A DNA stretch of 64,000 bases from Sphingosinicella microcystinivorans (GCF_027941835.1 NZ_CP116005.1:2619501-2683500), one strand, 5' to 3'. Shown: positions 19,270 through 28,004, numbered from the stretch's first letter. Numbers and translations are program-made. The notes: generated by a model from the sequence alone, not told the origin.

Positions 19270-19373
19270 GGCGCTTCGGGCGCCGATTACCAGCCCCGGC
19301 GCAAGGGCGGGCTTGCCGGTGCGAAAGAAAAAGTCGTTTGCCGCAAGGCCTCCGTGTGCCATCTGCCGGGCAC
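19270..19373 (+). promoter_or_regulatory. Structured leader upstream of the TauE-type gene, possible cis-regulatory RNA
   Basis: The 5' region between cysE and the exporter contains four consecutive hairpins on the plus strand. They are GGCGC-TTCGG-GCGCC (19270-19284); CCGGC..AAG with CTTGCCGG (19296-19319, small bulge); GCC-GCAA-GGC with a GNRA loop (19340-19349); and GTGCC with GGCAC (19356-19373). Start codon and ribosome binding site follow at about 19390-19404. Dense stable tetraloop hairpins before a sulfur-compound exporter suggest a leader RNA; no known class was identified with confidence. Confidence 0.35.
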
Positions 19374-19403
19374 GGGCCGCCATACACGAGGATCACATCT
19401 TTC

Positions 19404-20159
19404 ATGCCAACGGACGTTCTTGCGGACCTCTTGCCCTATATCGCGGTAGGTTTCGCGGCCCAGCTCGTCGACGGCGCGCTCGGCATGGCGTTCGGCGTGA
19501 TTTCCTCCACCCTGCTCGTCAGCCTCGGCGTTCCGCCCGCGGCGGCCTCGGCGGGCGTGCACACCGTGGAGACGTTCACCACGGCGGTTTCGGGCATCAG
19601 CCACGCCATCCACCGCAACGTCGACTGGAAGCTGTTCGCGCGGCTCGTCATCCCCGGCGTGATCGGCGGCGTCATCGGCGCCTACCTGCTGACGCAGGTC
19701 TCGGCCGAGGCCGCACGCCCGATCGTGCTCGCCTATCTTTCGTGCATCGGCGTCCTGCTCATCTGGCGGAGCTGGCGCTATCCGCCCAAGATCAAGAACC
19801 CGCGCATCGTCGAGCCGCTGGGCCTCGCGGGCGGGTTTCTCGATGCGGCGGGCGGCGGCGGCTGGGGGCCGGTCGTCACCTCGAACCTGCTGATCCAGGG
19901 CGGATCGCCGCGCAAGACGATCGGCACGGTGAACACCGCCGAATTCTTTCTCACCCTGACGGTTTCGATCACCTTCCTGCTCAGCCTCGGTGTCGCGTTC
20001 TTCACGAAAGCGATGTTCGGGCTGCTTATCGGCGGGGTCATCGCCGCGCCGTTCGGCGCGTGGCTCGCGAAAAGGATTGCGCCGCGGCCCCTGCTGATGA
20101 TCGTGGGCGTCGTGCTTACGCTCACCAGCGGCTTCGGTATCTGGCGCGCCTTCTTTTAG
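19404..20159 (+). CDS. TauE/SafE-family sulfite/organosulfur exporter
   Basis: 251-aa inner-membrane protein with about eight predicted spans. It has the two-repeat TauE layout: FAAQLVDGALGMAFGVISSTLLVSLGVPPAAASAGVHTVET in the first half and GLAGGFLDAAGGGGWGPVVTSNLL in the second, followed by NTAEFFLT. The family moves sulfite, sulfoacetate or other small anions. It is divergent from cysE, which supports a sulfur role. The ATG at 19404 was chosen because the first transmembrane segment starts soon after it. A long inverted repeat follows the stop. Confidence 0.87.
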   Translation: MPTDVLADLLPYIAVGFAAQLVDGALGMAFGVISSTLLVSLGVPPAAASAGVHTVETFTTAVSGISHAIHRNVDWKLFARLVIPGVIGGVIGAYLLTQVSAEAARPIVLAYLSCIGVLLIWRSWRYPPKIKNPRIVEPLGLAGGFLDAAGGGGWGPVVTSNLLIQGGSPRKTIGTVNTAEFFLTLTVSITFLLSLGVAFFTKAMFGLLIGGVIAAPFGAWLAKRIAPRPLLMIVGVVLTLTSGFGIWRAFF

Positions 20160-20183
20160 TTCCCTTCGATCCTTGAAACGAAT

Positions 20184-20219
20184 GCGGCCCGCCGGGAGGG
20201 GGGAGAACCGGCGGGCCGC
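20184..20219 (+). terminator. 12-bp perfect inverted repeat after the TauE-type gene
   Basis: GCGGCCCGCCGG and CCGGCGGGCCGC form a perfect 12-bp GC stem around a 12-nt purine loop, 24 nt after the stop codon. No U-tract follows, so termination would rely on stem strength or Rho. It also separates the gene from the oxyR promoter. Confidence 0.6.
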
Positions 20220-20235
20220 GGGGGGCTTCGATGGC

Positions 20236-20264
20236 TTGTCTATATCCGTTCGGCACATTATAGA
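20236..20264 (+). promoter_or_regulatory. Sigma70-type promoter for oxyR
   Basis: TTGTCT, a 17-nt spacer and TATAGA form a good housekeeping promoter, with the -10 ending about 39 nt before the oxyR ATG. OxyR proteins often bind near their own promoter, but no OxyR site was defined here. Confidence 0.5.
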
Positions 20265-20303
20265 GCCAATGGATAATTCTGGTCAGACTGATCGAAAACG
20301 CCG

Positions 20304-21206
20304 ATGACTTTTTTGCCCACGCTCAAGCAGCTCCAGTATCTGGCGGCGCTTCACGAGCACCAGCACTTCGGCCGCGCCGCCGACGCCTGCTTCGTCACCC
20401 AGTCGACGCTGTCCTCGGGCATCCGCGAGCTCGAGACGCTGCTCGACGCCGCGCTCGTCGAGCGGACGCGCCGCGTCGTGCGCTTCACGCCGCTCGGCGA
20501 GAAGATCGCGCGCAAGGCGATCCTCGTGCTGCGCGAGGCCGAGGACCTCGCCGCGCTGGCGCAGGCCGAGGCGCGGCCGCTGACGGGCGAGATCCGCATG
20601 GGCGTGATCCCCACGATCGCGCCGTTCTTCCTGCCCAAGGCGCTGCCGCGCCTGCGCGCGTCCTACCCCGACCTCAAGCTCTACCTGCGCGAGGAGACGA
20701 GCGCCTCGGTGTGCGACGCGCTGGGGCGGGGACAAGTGGACTGCGTGCTGCTGGCGCTGCCGTTTCCCTGCGGCGACGTGGCGAGCGTGAAGCTGTTCCG
20801 CGACTATTTCCACATCGCCGCGCACAAGGAGGACATCCACGGCGCGGGCACGGTGATCCATCCCGAGGACATCGACACCGACCGGCTGCTGCTGCTGGAG
20901 GACGGGCACTGCCTGAAGGAGCACGCGCTCGCCGCCTGCGGCCGCCCGGAATACCGGGCCGAGACCTCGGTGGTCGGCACCTCGCTGCACACGCTCGTCC
21001 AGATGGTCGACAACCGCCTCGGCACCACGCTCGTGCCCGACATGGCGCTGAAGGCGGGCATCCTCAACGGCACGGATGTCGAGACGCGGCCGATCGACGG
21101 CGAGAAGCCGTTCCGCGAGGTCGCGCTCGTCTGGCGCAAGTCGAGCCCGCGTGAGGAGGAGTTCCGCCTGCTCGCTCAGGCCCTCATCGACGCCGCCAGC
21201 GTCTGA
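20304..21206 (+). CDS. oxyR: Hydrogen peroxide-sensing LysR-type regulator OxyR
   Basis: 300 aa. N-terminal winged helix: LKQLQYLAALHEHQHFGRAADACFVTQSTLSSGIRELE. The effector domain carries the redox pair Cys203 and Cys212 in LLLLEDGHCLKEHALAAC, eight residues between them, matching Cys199/Cys208 of E. coli OxyR. These form the disulfide that switches the regulator on. Its 3' end overlaps the convergent ketopantoate reductase gene by 31 nt. No katG, ahpC or other classic target is next to it, so it acts on distant genes. Confidence 0.93.
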   Translation: MTFLPTLKQLQYLAALHEHQHFGRAADACFVTQSTLSSGIRELETLLDAALVERTRRVVRFTPLGEKIARKAILVLREAEDLAALAQAEARPLTGEIRMGVIPTIAPFFLPKALPRLRASYPDLKLYLREETSASVCDALGRGQVDCVLLALPFPCGDVASVKLFRDYFHIAAHKEDIHGAGTVIHPEDIDTDRLLLLEDGHCLKEHALAACGRPEYRAETSVVGTSLHTLVQMVDNRLGTTLVPDMALKAGILNGTDVETRPIDGEKPFREVALVWRKSSPREEEFRLLAQALIDAASV

Positions 21207-22207
21207 CGCAGCGCGGGGCCGGGGATCGGCGGCGCGCCGGCTTCCGCGGCGCGCACCAGCTCGACCAGCTTCGCGTTGACCGGCGCCTTGCGGCCGTGCC
21301 GCGCGGCGAGCCGCACGACGGCGCCGTTCAGGTGATCGACCTCGGTGCGCCGTCCGCGCGCGAGGTCGTCCGCCATCGAGGAGCGGGCGTGCCGGTCCAC
21401 CGTGGTCTTCTGCCGTGCGGCGATGCGCCGGTAGAGGAAATTCGGCAGCGACAGCAGGAACGGCATCCGCTCGACGGGCAGCGGCAGCACGCTCGCCGGG
21501 CGGATGCCCGCCGCCTTCACGAGGCCGAGCCCCTCCTGCATCGAAAGCGCCCACGCGCGCCGGTAGTCGCGATCGGCGAACTCCTGCGCCAGCGTCTTTC
21601 CCGAAAGCGCGTTGATCGCGTTGTTGAGGTTCACGAGCAGCTTGCCCCACAGCACGCCCGCCATGTCGGCGCTGCGCACGGGCGGAAGGCCGCCCGCCGC
21701 GAGCACCTCGGCGAGCCTGTCCAGCGCCGGGTCGGCGTCGATCTGCACGGGGCTCCCCATCGCCTGATGGAAATGCCCGGGACCGCGCCCGGCGACGCTG
21801 AACGGCACCATGCCCGCGAAGACGCGGGCCTCCGGCAGCGCGGCGGCGATGGCGGCCATGTTGTCCGCGCCGTTCTGGAACGAAAGCACGGGCGTTCCCG
21901 CGCCGAGGAACGGCGCGAGCGCCCGGGCCGCGTCCGCTGTCGCGTCGCTTTTCACCGTCACGAGCACGACGTCCGCCCCTGCCGCGGCTTCGGGAGTCTC
22001 CGCCAGCGCGAGGTCCGAAGCCGGGACGAACGCGTCGCGCCCGCCCGCGTCGGAGATACGGAGGCCATGCGCGCGGATGGCGTCCATGTAGGTCGGGCGG
22101 CCGATCAGCGCCACCCGCGCGCCGCCCGCGGCAAGCGCGCCGCCGATGTAGCAGCCGATGAGCCCGGCGCCCATCACCGCGACGGCGAGCCTATCTTTGT
22201 CGTGCAT
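21176..22207 (-). CDS. 2-dehydropantoate 2-reductase family protein
   Basis: 343-aa NADPH-dependent reductase of the ApbA/PanE fold. The N-terminal Rossmann motif is VMGAGLIGCYIGGALAAGGARVALIGR. The middle has LWGKLLVNLNNAINALSGKTLAQEFADRDYRR with the conserved Lys/Asn pair, and the C-terminal helical domain includes SMADDLARGRRTEVDHLNGAVVRLAARHGRKAPVN. PanE reduces ketopantoate to pantoate for coenzyme A. Many genomes carry several paralogues, so the true substrate may differ. Divergent from the quinone oxidoreductase gene. Confidence 0.87.
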   Translation of the reverse strand: MHDKDRLAVAVMGAGLIGCYIGGALAAGGARVALIGRPTYMDAIRAHGLRISDAGGRDAFVPASDLALAETPEAAAGADVVLVTVKSDATADAARALAPFLGAGTPVLSFQNGADNMAAIAAALPEARVFAGMVPFSVAGRGPGHFHQAMGSPVQIDADPALDRLAEVLAAGGLPPVRSADMAGVLWGKLLVNLNNAINALSGKTLAQEFADRDYRRAWALSMQEGLGLVKAAGIRPASVLPLPVERMPFLLSLPNFLYRRIAARQKTTVDRHARSSMADDLARGRRTEVDHLNGAVVRLAARHGRKAPVNAKLVELVRAAEAGAPPIPGPALRQTLAASMRA

Positions 22208-22285
22208 TGTCCCGATGCTTCATGCGGTTATTCTGACGGGCGAACGCCGAATGGCAACCTGCGGATTGTGAAAGGGACGAAGATT

Positions 22286-23257
22286 ATGAAGGCGCTGCTT
22301 TGCGTGGAGCACGGGCCACCCGAAACGCTGGTCGTGCGCGATGTGCCGACGCCGGAGCCGGGCAAGGGCGAGGTCCGCATCAAGGTGGCGGCCGCGGGCG
22401 TCAACTTCCCGGACGTGCTCATCATCCAGAACCTCTACCAGTTCAAGCCGCCGCTGCCGTTCTCGCCGGGCGGCGAGGCGGCGGGCGTGGTCGATGCGGT
22501 GGGCGAGGGGGTGACGCACCTGAAGCCGGGCGACCGCGTGCTGGCGATGACGGGAACGGGCGGCTTTGCCGAGTATCTCGTCGCGGACGCCGCGAAGGCG
22601 GTACCGCTGCCGGAGTCGATGCCGCTCGACATCGCGGCGGGCTTCACCATGACCTACGGGACCTCGCACCACGCGCTGAAGCAGCGCGCGCGTATCCAGC
22701 CGGGCGAGACGCTGCTCGTGCTCGGCGCGGCGGGTGGCGTCGGGCTCGCGGCGGTGGAGCTCGGCAAGGTGATGGGCGCGAAGGTGGTGGCCGCCGCCTC
22801 GTCCGACGAGAAGCTGGCACTCTGCCGCGAATACGGCGCGGACGAGACGATCAACTATGCCTCCGAGGACCTGCGCGAGGGCATCAAGCGCACCTGCGGC
22901 GCGGGGCCGGACGTGATCTATGATCCCGTCGGCGACAGGTTCGCCGAGCCCGCGTTCCGCTCGATCGGCTGGAACGGGCGCTATCTCGTCGTGGGGTTCG
23001 CGGGCGGCGAGATCCCGAAGCTGCCGCTCAACCTCGCGCTCATCAAGGGCGCGTCGATCGTCGGCGTGTTCTGGGGGGCGTTCACGATGCGCGAGCCGAA
23101 GGTGCACGCCGCCAACATGGCGGAGCTGATCCAGTGGCTGGGCGAGGGCAAGCTGCACCCGCACATCTCCCGGCGTTTTTCGCTCGATGAAGGGGCTCAG
23201 GCGATCCGCTGGATGATGGACCGCAAGGCGATGGGGAAGGTGCTCGTCGAGATGTAA
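22286..23257 (+). CDS. NADPH:quinone oxidoreductase-type zinc-independent MDR
   Basis: 323-aa medium-chain dehydrogenase/reductase. Features: VNFPDVLIIQNLYQFKPPLPFSPGGEAAGVV near the N-terminus, the Rossmann motif LVLGAAGGVGLAAVELGKVMGAKVVAAAS, and the C-terminal stretch ISRRFSLDEGAQAIRWMMDRKAMGKVLVEM. No structural or catalytic zinc cysteines are present, so it is a QOR or enoyl-reductase type rather than an alcohol dehydrogenase. The ATG at 22286 sits behind AAAGGGACGAAG. Substrate unknown. Confidence 0.86.
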   Translation: MKALLCVEHGPPETLVVRDVPTPEPGKGEVRIKVAAAGVNFPDVLIIQNLYQFKPPLPFSPGGEAAGVVDAVGEGVTHLKPGDRVLAMTGTGGFAEYLVADAAKAVPLPESMPLDIAAGFTMTYGTSHHALKQRARIQPGETLLVLGAAGGVGLAAVELGKVMGAKVVAAASSDEKLALCREYGADETINYASEDLREGIKRTCGAGPDVIYDPVGDRFAEPAFRSIGWNGRYLVVGFAGGEIPKLPLNLALIKGASIVGVFWGAFTMREPKVHAANMAELIQWLGEGKLHPHISRRFSLDEGAQAIRWMMDRKAMGKVLVEM

Positions 23258-23312
23258 TCAGGATGACCAAATCTTGGAGTTGTTCCGGTTTTGAAAGGAT
23301 CGCCCTTCTTCT

Positions 23313-23334
23313 CCCCTCCCCTGAAGAGGAGGGG
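23313..23334. terminator. Hairpin between convergent quinone reductase and SDR genes
   Basis: CCCCTCC and GGAGGGG form a 7-bp stem with an 8-nt loop, midway between two convergent stop codons. It probably serves as a bidirectional termination structure. No long T-run is present on either side. Confidence 0.4.
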
Positions 23335-23364
23335 CTTCAGGGATTCAATCTAAACGGAATGATT

Positions 23365-24078
23365 CTAGCGCACGTAGCTCGCGCCGTTGATGTCGAGCGT
23401 CGCGCCGGTCATCGCGGCGGGGGCTTTCAGCGCGAGGTAGATGATCGCGTTCGCCACCTCGCCGGGGTCGGCGACGCGGCCGAGCGGGATGTCGGCGAGC
23501 AGTTGCCGGCCGCCGCGGCTCGCAAGATAATCCTCCGCCATGCCGGTCATCGTGAAGCCGGGGGCGACGGCGTAGGCGAGGATGCCTTCGTTCGCGTGGG
23601 CGCGCGCGATCGTCTTGGTCATGGCGATCATGCCCGCCTTCGCCGCCGCATAGTGCCAGTGCGCGGGCGAATCGCCGCGGTGCCCGGCGCGGCTCGCGAC
23701 GTTGACGATGCGCCCGCCGCTGCCGCGCGCCTGCCAGTGCAGGATCGCGGCGCGCGACAGGTCCGCCGCCGCTTTCAGGTTGATGGCGAGGCCGCGCTCC
23801 CACTGCGCGTCCCAGTCGGCGTCGCTCGTGTCCAAGGGGTTCTCTTCGAACACGCCCGCGTTGTTGACGAGCACGTCGATGCGCCCGTCGAGGGCTTCCA
23901 GCGCCTTGTCCCAGAGTGCGCGGCCTGCGCCCGGCAGGCTGAGGTCGGCGCCGATCAGCCCGCCGCCGCTCGTCGTGGCGTGGCCGACGACGCGGGCGTC
24001 CTCCTCGCGGATGAGGGCCATGGTGGCCGCGCCGATGCCGCGCGAGGCGCCGGTGATGAAGATGTGGGGACGTGCCAT
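23365..24078 (-). CDS. Short-chain dehydrogenase/reductase (FabG-like)
   Basis: 237-aa classical SDR. Cofactor motif ITGASRGIGAATMALIREEDARVVGHA, then VLVNNAGVFEENPLD, catalytic Ser and YAAAKAGM (Tyr/Lys), and PGFTMTGMAEDYL. The C-terminal GRVADPGEVANAIIYLALKAPAAMTGATLDINGASYVR is typical of sugar or acyl SDRs. Substrate unknown. It converges on the quinone oxidoreductase gene with a hairpin between them. Confidence 0.86.
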   Translation of the reverse strand: MARPHIFITGASRGIGAATMALIREEDARVVGHATTSGGGLIGADLSLPGAGRALWDKALEALDGRIDVLVNNAGVFEENPLDTSDADWDAQWERGLAINLKAAADLSRAAILHWQARGSGGRIVNVASRAGHRGDSPAHWHYAAAKAGMIAMTKTIARAHANEGILAYAVAPGFTMTGMAEDYLASRGGRQLLADIPLGRVADPGEVANAIIYLALKAPAAMTGATLDINGASYVR

Positions 24079-24140
24079 GCGGGCGAGTCTAGCGAGTGGC
24101 GGAGCGGGCTGCCAGTTTCAAAGCCGACATCGGGGTGGGT

Positions 24141-24257
24141 GCGTCCCTCGACTGCGCTCGGGATGATGCACGTTTTTACAAGGTATAAGAGCCCTTCATT
24201 CCGAGCCCTTCGACGCCGCCTGCGGCGGCGCTCAGGATAAACTGCGTCGAGGGACGC
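24141..24257. repeat. Palindromic intergenic element flanked by GCGTCCCTCGA inverted repeats
   Basis: GCGTCCCTCGA at 24141-24151 and its exact complement TCGAGGGACGC at 24247-24257 frame a 117-bp segment between the SDR and chemoreceptor genes. Inside is a second GC hairpin (CCGCC/GGCGG around 24215-24229) next to GCTCAGGATAA. The words CCCTCGACTGCGCTCGGGATGA and CCTTCGACG..GCTCAGGAT are the kind seen in dispersed REP-like elements of this group. No gene is present. Confidence 0.5.
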
Positions 24258-24276
24258 GCGCCCGAACCTGCCGCGT

Positions 24277-25605
24277 CTATGCCGCGATGGCCGCCATGAA
24301 CTCGCCGACGGCGCTCTGGAGCTGGGTGAGCTGCTCGTCCACCTCGGCGAAGACGACGCGCACCGTGTCCACCTCGCTCGCCACGCTTTCGGTGGTCTGG
24401 CGGATGCTGGCGATGGCGGCGGACATGGCGTCGGCGGAGAGCGCGGTTTCGTCGACCGAGCCGGTGATCATCGTCACGGTCGCGGCCTGATTGTCCATCG
24501 CGCCCTTGATGCGCTCGGCGGAGCGGCGGACGCCGTCCACCGTGTCGCGGATCGAGCCGTTCGCGGCGACGGTGCTCTGCGTCGCGGCCTGAATGGCGGC
24601 GATCTGCTTGGCGATGTCGTCGGTCGCGCGCGCGGTCTGCCCGGCGAGCGACTTCACCTCCTGCGCGACCACGGCGAAGCCGCGCCCGGCCTCGCCCGCG
24701 CGCGCCGCCTCGATCGTGGCGTTGAGCGCGAGGAGGTTGGTCTGCCCGGCGATGTCGCGGATCAGGCTGACGATCGACTCGATCGTCTCGCTGTGCCGGG
24801 CGAGCAGCGTGACCGAATCGACCGCATCGCCCGCCTGCGACGTGGCGCGGTCGGCGACGGTCGCGGCACCGTCCACCTCGGCGCGGGTTTCCTCGATGGT
24901 GCGGATCAGCCCGGCGGCCGTCTCCGCCGCCTGCCGCATCGCCATCGCCGACTGCTCGGCGGCGGCGGCGACCTCGGCGGATTTCGAAAGCATGTCGCGC
25001 GCCTTGATCGCGGCGGTCGCGGACTGGGCGCGCACGGCGGCGGAGCGCTGCGAGGTGCGCTCGACGGCGCTGGCGATCAGCGTGCGGAACTTCTCGCCGT
25101 AGGCGTGGATCTCGTCGGTGCGCTGCCTGTCGCGCAGCACCAGCACGCGCGTCAGCACGAGGTCGACCTCCAGCTCGCAAATCTTGGAGAGCACGCGCAG
25201 CATCTTGGCGAGCTTCGTGCGGTCCTCGATGACGTGCGGCAGGTGCTCGTAGGCGACGTCGTAGGCGCAGCTGAACGCGCCGACCGCCTCGTGGCTCTTG
25301 GCGCCTGCCGCGAACACGCCGTTGCCGTGCAGCGCCACGCGCTCCATCCACGCGGCGTCGAGCGGATCGGTGAGGTTCTGCCGCGTGTAGGCGACGCTGT
25401 TCTCGATCATGATGCGCTTGTGCTCGGGCGTCAGGTCGTCGCCCGCGCCCGCGGACGGCCCGAAGACTTCCCAGAACGCCTCGGCCATCTGCGGCGCGAC
25501 CGGCTCCAGCGCCTGCCAGAGCTCGGGCATCAGGCGCTGGTCCTCGTCCGTGATGCGATAGGAGCGCAGCCGCTCCCGCCAGGAGACCGTCTCGTTGTCG
25601 ATCAT
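24277..25605 (-). CDS. Soluble globin-coupled methyl-accepting chemotaxis protein
   Basis: 442 aa, no transmembrane segment, so a cytoplasmic chemoreceptor. Residues about 15-160 are all-helical and resemble a globin-coupled sensor domain. His93 in [16 protein letters not shown] sits where the proximal haem ligand is expected, followed by [11 protein letters not shown]. The C-terminal signalling hairpin is clear: [47 protein letters not shown]. It would sense O2 or a redox gas through haem and signal to CheA. The globin assignment is divergent and less certain than the MCP part. No che genes are nearby. Confidence 0.8.
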   Translation of the reverse strand: MIDNETVSWRERLRSYRITDEDQRLMPELWQALEPVAPQMAEAFWEVFGPSAGAGDDLTPEHKRIMIENSVAYTRQNLTDPLDAAWMERVALHGNGVFAAGAKSHEAVGAFSCAYDVAYEHLPHVIEDRTKLAKMLRVLSKICELEVDLVLTRVLVLRDRQRTDEIHAYGEKFRTLIASAVERTSQRSAAVRAQSATAAIKARDMLSKSAEVAAAAEQSAMAMRQAAETAAGLIRTIEETRAEVDGAATVADRATSQAGDAVDSVTLLARHSETIESIVSLIRDIAGQTNLLALNATIEAARAGEAGRGFAVVAQEVKSLAGQTARATDDIAKQIAAIQAATQSTVAANGSIRDTVDGVRRSAERIKGAMDNQAATVTMITGSVDETALSADAMSAAIASIRQTTESVASEVDTVRVVFAEVDEQLTQLQSAVGEFMAAIAA

Positions 25606-25734
25606 GCGTTTGGTTCTGTCGCCTGCTTTTCGCGCAAGTTGGGTGCCGAGTGCGGAACACCCTAGCCGATCGGGGTTAACGTCCCGTTAGATCACGCAGT
25701 TGCGGTGCCGCGAGGATGCGCTACCGTGTCCGGA

Positions 25735-26745
25735 ATGGAACAGGACAGGACCGATACGGGGGCGGCGCGCGAACGCCTCGCCCGCGTGCTGGAGCGCGCG
25801 GTGCCCGGCCATGTGGATGTCGAGGCCGTGATCCCGCTGTCGGGCGGGGCGAATTCGCTCACCTATGCGGTGGACGCCGTGCGCGACGGCGAACGATGGC
25901 GGCTGATCCTGCAGGTCGCGCCGCCCGGCAAGGCGGAGGACGGCATGTCGCGGGCCGTGCAGGCGGCGCTGCAGACGCGCGCCGGCAACGCGGGCGTCCG
26001 CGTCGCGCCGGTGATCGCGGTGCTGACGCCGCAGGACGGGCTCGGCGAGGGCTTCGTCATGGCGTTCGTGGAGGGCGAGACGCTGGCGCCGCGCTGGCTG
26101 CGCGACGCGGGCCATGCGGACGCGCGTGCGGCCATGCTCGCGGACTGCGCGGAGGCGCTCGCCCGCATCCACGCGATCGGCGCGGAGGCGGTCGCCGACC
26201 TCCGGCTTCCGGTGCTGACGCCGCAGGCGCAGCTCCGCGAGATCCGCGACACCTACGACCGCTGCGAAGGGGCGGTTCCGGTGTTCGAATTGGCCTTCGC
26301 CGAGCTTGCCCGGAGGCTGCCCGAGGACGGCGACCTCGCGCTCGTGCACGGCGATTTCCGCTCTGGCAACTTCATCGTCGGGGATGCGGGCCTCGCGGCG
26401 GTCGTCGACTGGGAGCTCGCGCACATCGGCCATCCGCTGCTCGACATCGGCTGGCTTTCCACCAACACGTGGCGCTTCGGCCAGACGCAGATGCCCGTGG
26501 GCGGCTTCGCGGAGCGCGAGGCGTTCTACGCGGCCTACGAGGCGGCCGGCGGCAGGCGCGTGGACCGCGACCTCGCGCTCGCCTTCGAGATGCTCGGCTC
26601 GCTGCGCTGGGGCGTGATGTGCATGCAGATGGGCGCCGCGCACCTTTCGGGCGAGGTCGCCTCCGTCGAGCGCGCCGCCATCGCCCGCCGCGTCTCGGAA
26701 ACCGAGGCCGATCTTCTCTACATGCTGAAGCACGGAGCGCTTTGA
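25735..26745 (+). CDS. Phosphotransferase family protein (APH fold)
   Basis: 336-aa kinase-like protein of the aminoglycoside phosphotransferase fold. It has a glycine-rich N-lobe (VIPLSGGANSLTYAV), a catalytic loop LVHGDFRSGNFIV with the Brenner-type HGDxxxxN, and a metal-binding VVDWELAHIGHPLLDIGWL. This is the ACAD10/11-like branch, often linked to acyl-CoA dehydrogenases and hydroxy-acid degradation rather than antibiotic resistance. The DUF6285 gene follows after 3 nt. ATG 25735 is used; GTG 25726 is an alternative. Confidence 0.84.
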   Translation: MEQDRTDTGAARERLARVLERAVPGHVDVEAVIPLSGGANSLTYAVDAVRDGERWRLILQVAPPGKAEDGMSRAVQAALQTRAGNAGVRVAPVIAVLTPQDGLGEGFVMAFVEGETLAPRWLRDAGHADARAAMLADCAEALARIHAIGAEAVADLRLPVLTPQAQLREIRDTYDRCEGAVPVFELAFAELARRLPEDGDLALVHGDFRSGNFIVGDAGLAAVVDWELAHIGHPLLDIGWLSTNTWRFGQTQMPVGGFAEREAFYAAYEAAGGRRVDRDLALAFEMLGSLRWGVMCMQMGAAHLSGEVASVERAAIARRVSETEADLLYMLKHGAL

Positions 26746-26748
26746 ACG

Positions 26749-27108
26749 ATGCGGTCGAACATCGAAGTCGCCGATCTCATCGAGGCCGTCGCCGCCTTCC
26801 TCAGGGACGCGGAAGGCGCGCTCGAGGGGCGCATGGCGTTCCACGCCAAGGTCGCCGCGAACGCGCTCGCCATTGCGCTGCGCGAACTGCGCGAGCGCCC
26901 GGCCGAGGCGGAGGCCGAAGCGCTCGGCGCATTGCTGCCCGATGTGCCCGCAGATGAACGCGTCGCGGCGGCGTGCGCGCGCATCCGCGCGGGCGAATGG
27001 ACGGCGGAGACGCCGGGCCTGCTCGATGCGCTGGAGGCGGGCGTCATGGCGCGGCTCGGCGTCGACAACCCGCGCTTTCCGACGCTCGAACGGCTGCGCG
27101 GCGCCTGA
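26749..27108 (+). CDS. DUF6285 domain-containing protein
   Basis: 119-aa, mostly helical and acidic protein: IEVADLIEAVAAFLRDAEGALEGRMAFHAKVAANALAIALREL. The family is small and typically encoded right after an ACAD10-like phosphotransferase, as here (3-nt gap). The function is unknown; an accessory subunit of the phosphotransferase is the obvious guess. No acyl-CoA dehydrogenase, the usual third partner, is present in the window. Confidence 0.78.
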   Translation: MRSNIEVADLIEAVAAFLRDAEGALEGRMAFHAKVAANALAIALRELRERPAEAEAEALGALLPDVPADERVAAACARIRAGEWTAETPGLLDALEAGVMARLGVDNPRFPTLERLRGA

Positions 27109-27118
27109 ATCGGCGTAG

Positions 27119-27135
27119 TTGCGAATCGTTTGCAA
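27119..27135. promoter_or_regulatory. Fur-like site upstream of sdhC
   Basis: TTGCGAATCGTTTGCAA is an imperfect 17-bp palindrome (12 of 17 positions symmetrical) with TTGCrAA arms, the form seen in alphaproteobacterial Fur/Mur sites. It lies 75 nt before the sdhC start. Fur control of succinate dehydrogenase, an iron-rich complex, is known in Caulobacter; here it is inferred from the site alone. Confidence 0.4.
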
Positions 27136-27209
27136 GCATAAGAGTTGCACGACTCGCCGCGCGGCCTAAAAGCACCCGTGAAAAAGGGCACTCAACTGGG
27201 GATAAAAGC

Positions 27210-27596
27210 GTGGCATCCGTGAACCGGCCGCTTTCACCGCACCTCGGCATCTGGCGCTGGCGCGTCCACATGCTGGTTTCGATCCTGCACCGCGTCACGG
27301 GCGACGGCCTCGCCATCGGCGGCACGCTGCTGTTCCTCTGGTGGCTGGTCGCCGCCGCCACGGGGCCCGAGGCCTACGAGACCTTCCTGTCGGTCGCCTC
27401 GGGCTGGTTCGGGATCACCATCCTCGTCGCGCTGACGTGGGCCGTCTACCAGCACATGATGTCGGGGCTGCGCCACCTCGCGATGGACACCGGCTGGGGC
27501 TACGACATCCCCACCTCGAAGCGCACCGCCCAGCTCACCATCCTCGCCTCGCTGACGCTCACCGCGATCACCTGGGCGATCATCCTGTACGTCTGA
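27210..27596 (+). CDS. sdhC: Succinate dehydrogenase, cytochrome b556 subunit
   Basis: 128 aa with three transmembrane helices; binds haem b and ubiquinone with SdhD. Recognisable family motif: NRPLSPHLGIWRWRVHMLVSILHRVTG, with SILHR in the quinone region, then HMMSGLRHLAMDTGWGYD carrying the haem-ligand histidine region. The start GTG 27210 lies behind GGGGATAAAAG; GTG 27219 is an alternative. First gene of sdhCDA, with the sdhD start 13 nt downstream. Confidence 0.93.
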   Translation: MASVNRPLSPHLGIWRWRVHMLVSILHRVTGDGLAIGGTLLFLWWLVAAATGPEAYETFLSVASGWFGITILVALTWAVYQHMMSGLRHLAMDTGWGYDIPTSKRTAQLTILASLTLTAITWAIILYV

Positions 27597-27608
27597 GGAG
27601 CTTGTCCG

Positions 27609-27989
27609 ATGGGACGTGGAACCGAAATCGGCCGCGTGCGCGGCCTCGGCGCGGCGAAGAGCGGCGTGCATCACTGGTGGCTGCAGCGCGTCACCGCCGT
27701 CTCGAACCTGCTGCTCGTCGTCTGGTTCATCGTGTCGCTCGTGCGCCTGCCGGACCTCGGCCACCAGACGGTGACGGGCTGGATGGGCCAGCCGCTCGTC
27801 GCGGTGCCGCTGATCCTGTTCGTTGTCAGCGTTTTCTGGCACTTGCGGCTCGGTCTTCAGGTCCTGATCGAAGATTATCTGCATAGCGAGGGCAACAAGG
27901 TAGCGGCGCTGCTCGCGCTCAACGCCTTCGCGGTCGCCGGCGGCCTCGTCGGCGTCTTCTCCATTCTCAAGATCGCGCTCGGCGCCTGA
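27609..27989 (+). CDS. sdhD: Succinate dehydrogenase membrane anchor subunit
   Basis: 126 aa with three transmembrane segments. VHHWWLQRVTAVSNLLLVVWFI and FWHLRLGLQVLIEDYLH are the SdhD hallmarks, with the second histidine region and the DY near the quinone site. It anchors SdhA/SdhB to the membrane. 15 nt separate it from sdhA. Confidence 0.93.
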   Translation: MGRGTEIGRVRGLGAAKSGVHHWWLQRVTAVSNLLLVVWFIVSLVRLPDLGHQTVTGWMGQPLVAVPLILFVVSVFWHLRLGLQVLIEDYLHSEGNKVAALLALNAFAVAGGLVGVFSILKIALGA

Positions 27990-28004
27990 CGGACCCAAAA
28001 CGCA

